Assembly (NCBI GenBank): GCA_016789485.1
Contig: JAEURE010000149.1
Coordinates: forward strand, 1 to 6,787
DNA from: Anaerolineales bacterium
GTDB lineage: Bacteria > Chloroflexota > Anaerolineae > Anaerolineales > Villigracilaceae
DNA length: 6,787 bases
Reading direction: 5' to 3'
A model generated the notes under the pieces. It ran no database searches. It saw only the letters and a list, made by a program, of their open reading frames with translations, and was not told the DNA's origin. Of the stretch, positions 4,531 to 6,787 are shown one piece after another; position 1 is the stretch's first letter, and each line of letters starts with the position of its first letter. Made by a program: the position numbers and the translations under genes.

Positions 4531-5421
4531 TTACGGACAGGTAAACGATGCCCTTCCGAATTGCTGGTTATTGGGAGTGATGATGTAAACATCGATCCAG
4601 TGGGTGCCTGGGCTGCTTGTAGTCCAGGTGTAGCTGTCGGATTGGGTTCCGGCAGAAGCAAATGTCAGGCTTTCATTGGGAACTGTGGCTCCGTCATCAA
4701 ATTTCCATGTGTATGTCACGGTCCCCGGTCCGTTTGTGGTGATGCTTGCCGTGGCAGTGAAGCCGTTGCAGCCACCCGTGTTTGTGAAATTAACGCTGGT
4801 CACTGCGAAGGGAGGAGCAGATGTATTTGTAGCAGTGGCCGGATTCTGGGCTTTGATCTGCACGTAGAATCTCCCGAATAGAACGCCAGCAGCGTCTCGT
4901 ATTTTCCAGCTGCCGGTGTAATCGCCGGGAGTGGCGGGTGCAGTCAAGTTAACTGAAATATCCACGGTTTGGCCGGGGTTGACGTTGCCTGCAAGCGCCT
5001 GGGTCGTGGGTCCATTCATGGAATTTCCATCAGAGAATACGATGGCATAGGCAGGGGTCCATGTGCAGGTGCCGCCATTCCGTAACCGCCATGTTTTTGT
5101 AAAGGTTTGTCCGGGGGTGATGATCGTCCCATCAGGGATGGTTACATCTGAAACGAATTGCATCACATTGCAGTTCGATGTGGCCGATGCAATCGGGGTA
5201 TTTGTATTAATTGTCAAAGGGGTGGGTGTAATTGTTTGAGTGACAGCGAATGGGGTGTTTGTGTTGGTTATCGCAGGAGTTGCGCTGAGCAAAGCCTCCA
5301 CAGTCTGTGCGGCTGCAGTAAGGCCGGCTTCTTCGCTTTGGTCGCCTGAAGGAAGGTTGCATGCGCCAAGAAATAGCATGACGACGATCAGCAGGTGGAA
5401 TATATGTTTTCTCTTGTTCAT
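4531..5421 (-). CDS. Lipoprotein with NBR1/FW-type Ig-like domain and C-terminal Cys-Pro domain (296 aa)
   Basis: A predicted lipid-anchored surface protein. The signal peptide (MNKRKH start) ends in lipobox LGAC with Cys21. An Ala/Thr/Gln helix-like stretch (LTAAAQTVEALLSA, 34-47) and a Thr/Pro linker follow. The FW-type domain covers about 86-192 and looks the most typical of the five: IPDGTIITPGQTFTKTWRLR, GGTCTWTPAY, VNPGQTVDISVNLTAPATPG, GSWKIRDAAGVLFGRFYVQI. Cys84 and Cys119 are the family pair; Trp111, Trp121 and Trp172 are present. After a short Thr/Ala/Pro linker, residues 205-296 form a second domain (FAVTSVNF, TYTWKFDDG, PGTHWIDVYI) with Cys218 and Cys295, ending FTCP. This resembles a PKD-like or other beta-sandwich module and is shared with the protein at 3492-4442. 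AAAGGAG seven bases before the ATG supports the start. Terminators on both sides suggest a single-gene transcript. Confidence 0.93.
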   Translation of the reverse strand: MNKRKHIFHLLIVVMLFLGACNLPSGDQSEEAGLTAAAQTVEALLSATPAITNTNTPFAVTQTITPTPLTINTNTPIASATSNCNVMQFVSDVTIPDGTIITPGQTFTKTWRLRNGGTCTWTPAYAIVFSDGNSMNGPTTQALAGNVNPGQTVDISVNLTAPATPGDYTGSWKIRDAAGVLFGRFYVQIKAQNPATATNTSAPPFAVTSVNFTNTGGCNGFTATASITTNGPGTVTYTWKFDDGATVPNESLTFASAGTQSDSYTWTTSSPGTHWIDVYIITPNNQQFGRASFTCP

Positions 5422-5446
5422 TTTCTCTCTCCTTTATTTCTTAAAT

Positions 5447-5452
5447 ATTTTA
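5447..5452 (-). promoter_or_regulatory. Candidate -10 box of the lipoprotein at 4531-5421
   Basis: TAAAAT on the minus strand is the best -10 match between the terminator after the ABC gene and this start codon. It would give a leader of about 20 bases carrying AAAGGAG (5429-5435). No good -35 is seen at the expected spacing. Confidence 0.3.
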
Positions 5453-5488
5453 CCGCAAGAATAAAATTGCCTGTCCCTGGCTGCTGAG

Positions 5489-5532
5489 GGAATCAAAAAC
5501 AGGAGTAGCCAAAACTCCTGTTTGTTGATTCC
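5489..5532 (-). terminator. Intrinsic terminator after the ABC ATPase
   Basis: AAACAGGAGT (5497-5506) pairs with ACTCCTGTTT (5514-5523) around a 7-base loop. The stem extends, after a one-base bulge, through GGAATCAA with TTGATTCC. On the minus strand the core hairpin runs into TTTTT. It lies 28 bases past the ATPase stop codon and separates it from the lipoprotein array. Confidence 0.75.
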
Positions 5533-5559
5533 GTTTCGAGATTAAGGATGATGCGAGTG

Positions 5560-6787
5560 TCAGGCGGTTTCAACGTGCGCGCCAGCCATCCACAATCCTA
5601 GTTGTTCACGGGTGGTCTTTTTCGCATCCACAACCGCGACGATCTGGCCGCGATACATAACTGCGATGCGGTCGGAAAGCGCCATGATCTCATCCAACTC
5701 GGCGGATATGAGCAGAACTGCCACGCCGCGATCGCGCATTTTGATGATCTCGCTATGGATGTATTCGATGGAGCCAACATCCAAGCCGCGAGTGGGTTGA
5801 TTGGCAACGACAAGCTTTACATTGCTGCGACTTAACTCACGCGCCACGATCACTTTTTGCTGATTGCCGCCAGAGAGTTTGCCCGCATTGACAAAGGGGG
5901 ATGGAGTACGCACATCAAATGCGCTGATGAGTTTACGCGAGTTTTCATCGAGTGCTTTTGGCTGGAGGACGCCGCGAGAACTAAAAGGCGCATGGTAGTA
6001 ATCGCAAAGCACCATATTGTCTGCAACAGAATAGGAGAGGACTAGCCCGTGGCGCTGACGGTCTTCAGGGATGTGAGCCAGGCCTGCTTCGGTTATGACG
6101 CGTGGCGATTTGCCAGTTAGGTCATTTCCGTCGATGGTAACTTTTCCGCTGGTGGGGTGGCGCAACCCGGTGAGCGCTTCGGAAAGTTCGGTTTGCCCAT
6201 TGCCTTGCACGCCGGCGATGCCGAGTACTTCGCCGCCTCGGACTGTAAAGGATACATTGTGGACTGTTTCCAGGTTGCGTTGGTCGCGTACAGAAAGCCC
6301 TTCCACTTTGAGGATATCTTCATGGGCTTCATGGTCTTTCTTATCCACGGTAAGAATGACCTGACGGCCAACCATCATGTTTGCCAATTGAGCGGAATCG
6401 GTCTCAGATGGTTTGACAGTGTTGATGACACGTCCCGCACGCATGACGGTGATGCGATCTGCCACAGCAAGAACTTCCTTAAGTTTGTGCGTGATGAAGA
6501 TGATGGAAACGCCGCGCGCTGTCAGATCCCGCATGATGCGGAAGAGGTCTTCTGCTTCCTGCGGGGTCAGCACTGCGGTGGGTTCATCAAGGATCACAAT
6601 CTCTGCATTGCGATATAGGGTTTTGACAATTTCAACGCGTTGTTGAATTCCCACGGGTAAGGGACCAACCAAAGCATTCGGGTCGACGTCAAGGCCATAT
6701 TGTTTGGAGATCTCGGTTATTTTTTCGGCAACAGTTGCGCGGTCGAGTGAGCCGCGTTTTGTGATTTCATCACCGAGCATGACATTT
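5560..6787 (-). CDS. ABC transporter ATP-binding protein, tandem-NBD nucleoside/sugar uptake type; N-terminus cut by window edge
   Basis: A cytoplasmic ATPase that powers solute import, of the class that works with two permeases and a BMP/NupN-like or sugar-binding lipoprotein. About 408 residues are visible; the frame is open at base 6787, so the first Walker A and roughly the first 100 residues are missing. Counting from the Met at 6780, domain 1 shows the signature LPVGIQQRVEI (41-51), Walker B IVILDEPTAVLTP (61-73) and H-loop IFITHKL. Domain 2 shows a degenerate Walker A GVQGNGQTEL (Gln for Lys), a canonical LSGGNQQKV (302-310), Walker B VVANQPTRGLDVG with Gln for the catalytic Glu, and SAELDE without the His. 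This asymmetry is normal in the family. GSIEYIHSEII and the NQPTRGLD form favour the nucleoside type (NupO/YufO-like) over ribose or galactose importers. The terminator right after it means permeases and binding protein must lie upstream or elsewhere. Confidence 0.93.
   Translation of the reverse strand, partial: NVMLGDEITKRGSLDRATVAEKITEISKQYGLDVDPNALVGPLPVGIQQRVEIVKTLYRNAEIVILDEPTAVLTPQEAEDLFRIMRDLTARGVSIIFITHKLKEVLAVADRITVMRAGRVINTVKPSETDSAQLANMMVGRQVILTVDKKDHEAHEDILKVEGLSVRDQRNLETVHNVSFTVRGGEVLGIAGVQGNGQTELSEALTGLRHPTSGKVTIDGNDLTGKSPRVITEAGLAHIPEDRQRHGLVLSYSVADNMVLCDYYHAPFSSRGVLQPKALDENSRKLISAFDVRTPSPFVNAGKLSGGNQQKVIVARELSRSNVKLVVANQPTRGLDVGSIEYIHSEIIKMRDRGVAVLLISAELDEIMALSDRIAVMYRGQIVAVVDAKKTTREQLGLWMAGAHVETA

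Noticed and set aside
658..5421. Recent transfer of an NBR1 domain from a eukaryote
   Set aside because: From general knowledge, bacterial proteins with this domain are widespread, notably in Chloroflexota lipoproteins, and base composition and signals here match the neighbours.
6160..6230. Loss of Walker A lysine in the second ATPase domain as a sign of inactivation
   Set aside because: Degenerate second-domain Walker A and Walker B residues are usual in this tandem ABC class, and the signature motif is intact.
6157..6618. 153-codon open frame on the plus strand
   Set aside because: It lies wholly antisense to the ABC ATPase, whose motifs are unmistakable; the frame shows no domain and arises from codon bias of the real gene.

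Overview
The window looks like chromosomal DNA of a bacterium of the phylum Chloroflexota, probably class Anaerolineae. This is inferred from protein style: Thr/Pro-rich lipoproteins carrying the NBR1-type immunoglobulin-like (four-tryptophan, FW) domain, an Ala/Thr/Gln helical stretch just after the lipobox, and a short LuxR-type regulator of a form I associate with that group. No rRNA or tRNA is present to confirm it. Every gene I can support reads on the minus strand, so biologically the window runs from high to low coordinates.

At the right edge (5560-6787) lies the C-terminal three quarters or so of a tandem-domain ABC ATPase of the sugar/nucleoside uptake class, closed by an intrinsic terminator (5489-5532). 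Next come five consecutive paralogous secreted lipoproteins (5421 down to 658). Each has a lipoprotein signal peptide, a disordered Thr/Pro linker and one NBR1/FW-like domain with a conserved Cys pair. They differ in what follows: two (4531-5421, 3492-4442) share a second C-terminal domain ending in Cys-Pro. One (2061-3347) carries a different beta-rich domain and an orphan Thr/Pro tail. Two (1283-2020, 658-1272) stop at the end of the FW domain. Hairpin terminators split them into transcription units: 5421-4531 alone, 4442-3492 alone, then 3347-2061 / 2020-1283 / 1272-658 as a likely operon with an internal -10 box before the second gene. The set looks like a tandem-duplicated, diversifying family of surface-anchored binding or adhesion proteins. 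No catalytic motif is visible in any of them and their ligand is unknown.

The stretch 357-657 has no standard gene but is dense in signals. It holds a pair of diverged 93-bp-spaced repeats, each with a palindrome and each encoding a mini-ORF ending in a similar peptide. It also holds a perfect 15-bp-stem terminator and the promoter of the last gene, where a GAAC-N4-GTTC palindrome (Gram-positive-type LexA/SOS box pattern) lies directly upstream of a TATAAT placed so that transcription would begin at or near the start codon. That last gene (1-356, cut by the left edge) encodes a LuxR-type helix-turn-helix regulator with a possible ribbon-helix-helix-like segment in front.

No CRISPR array, insertion sequence, tRNA, rRNA or plus-strand gene was found.
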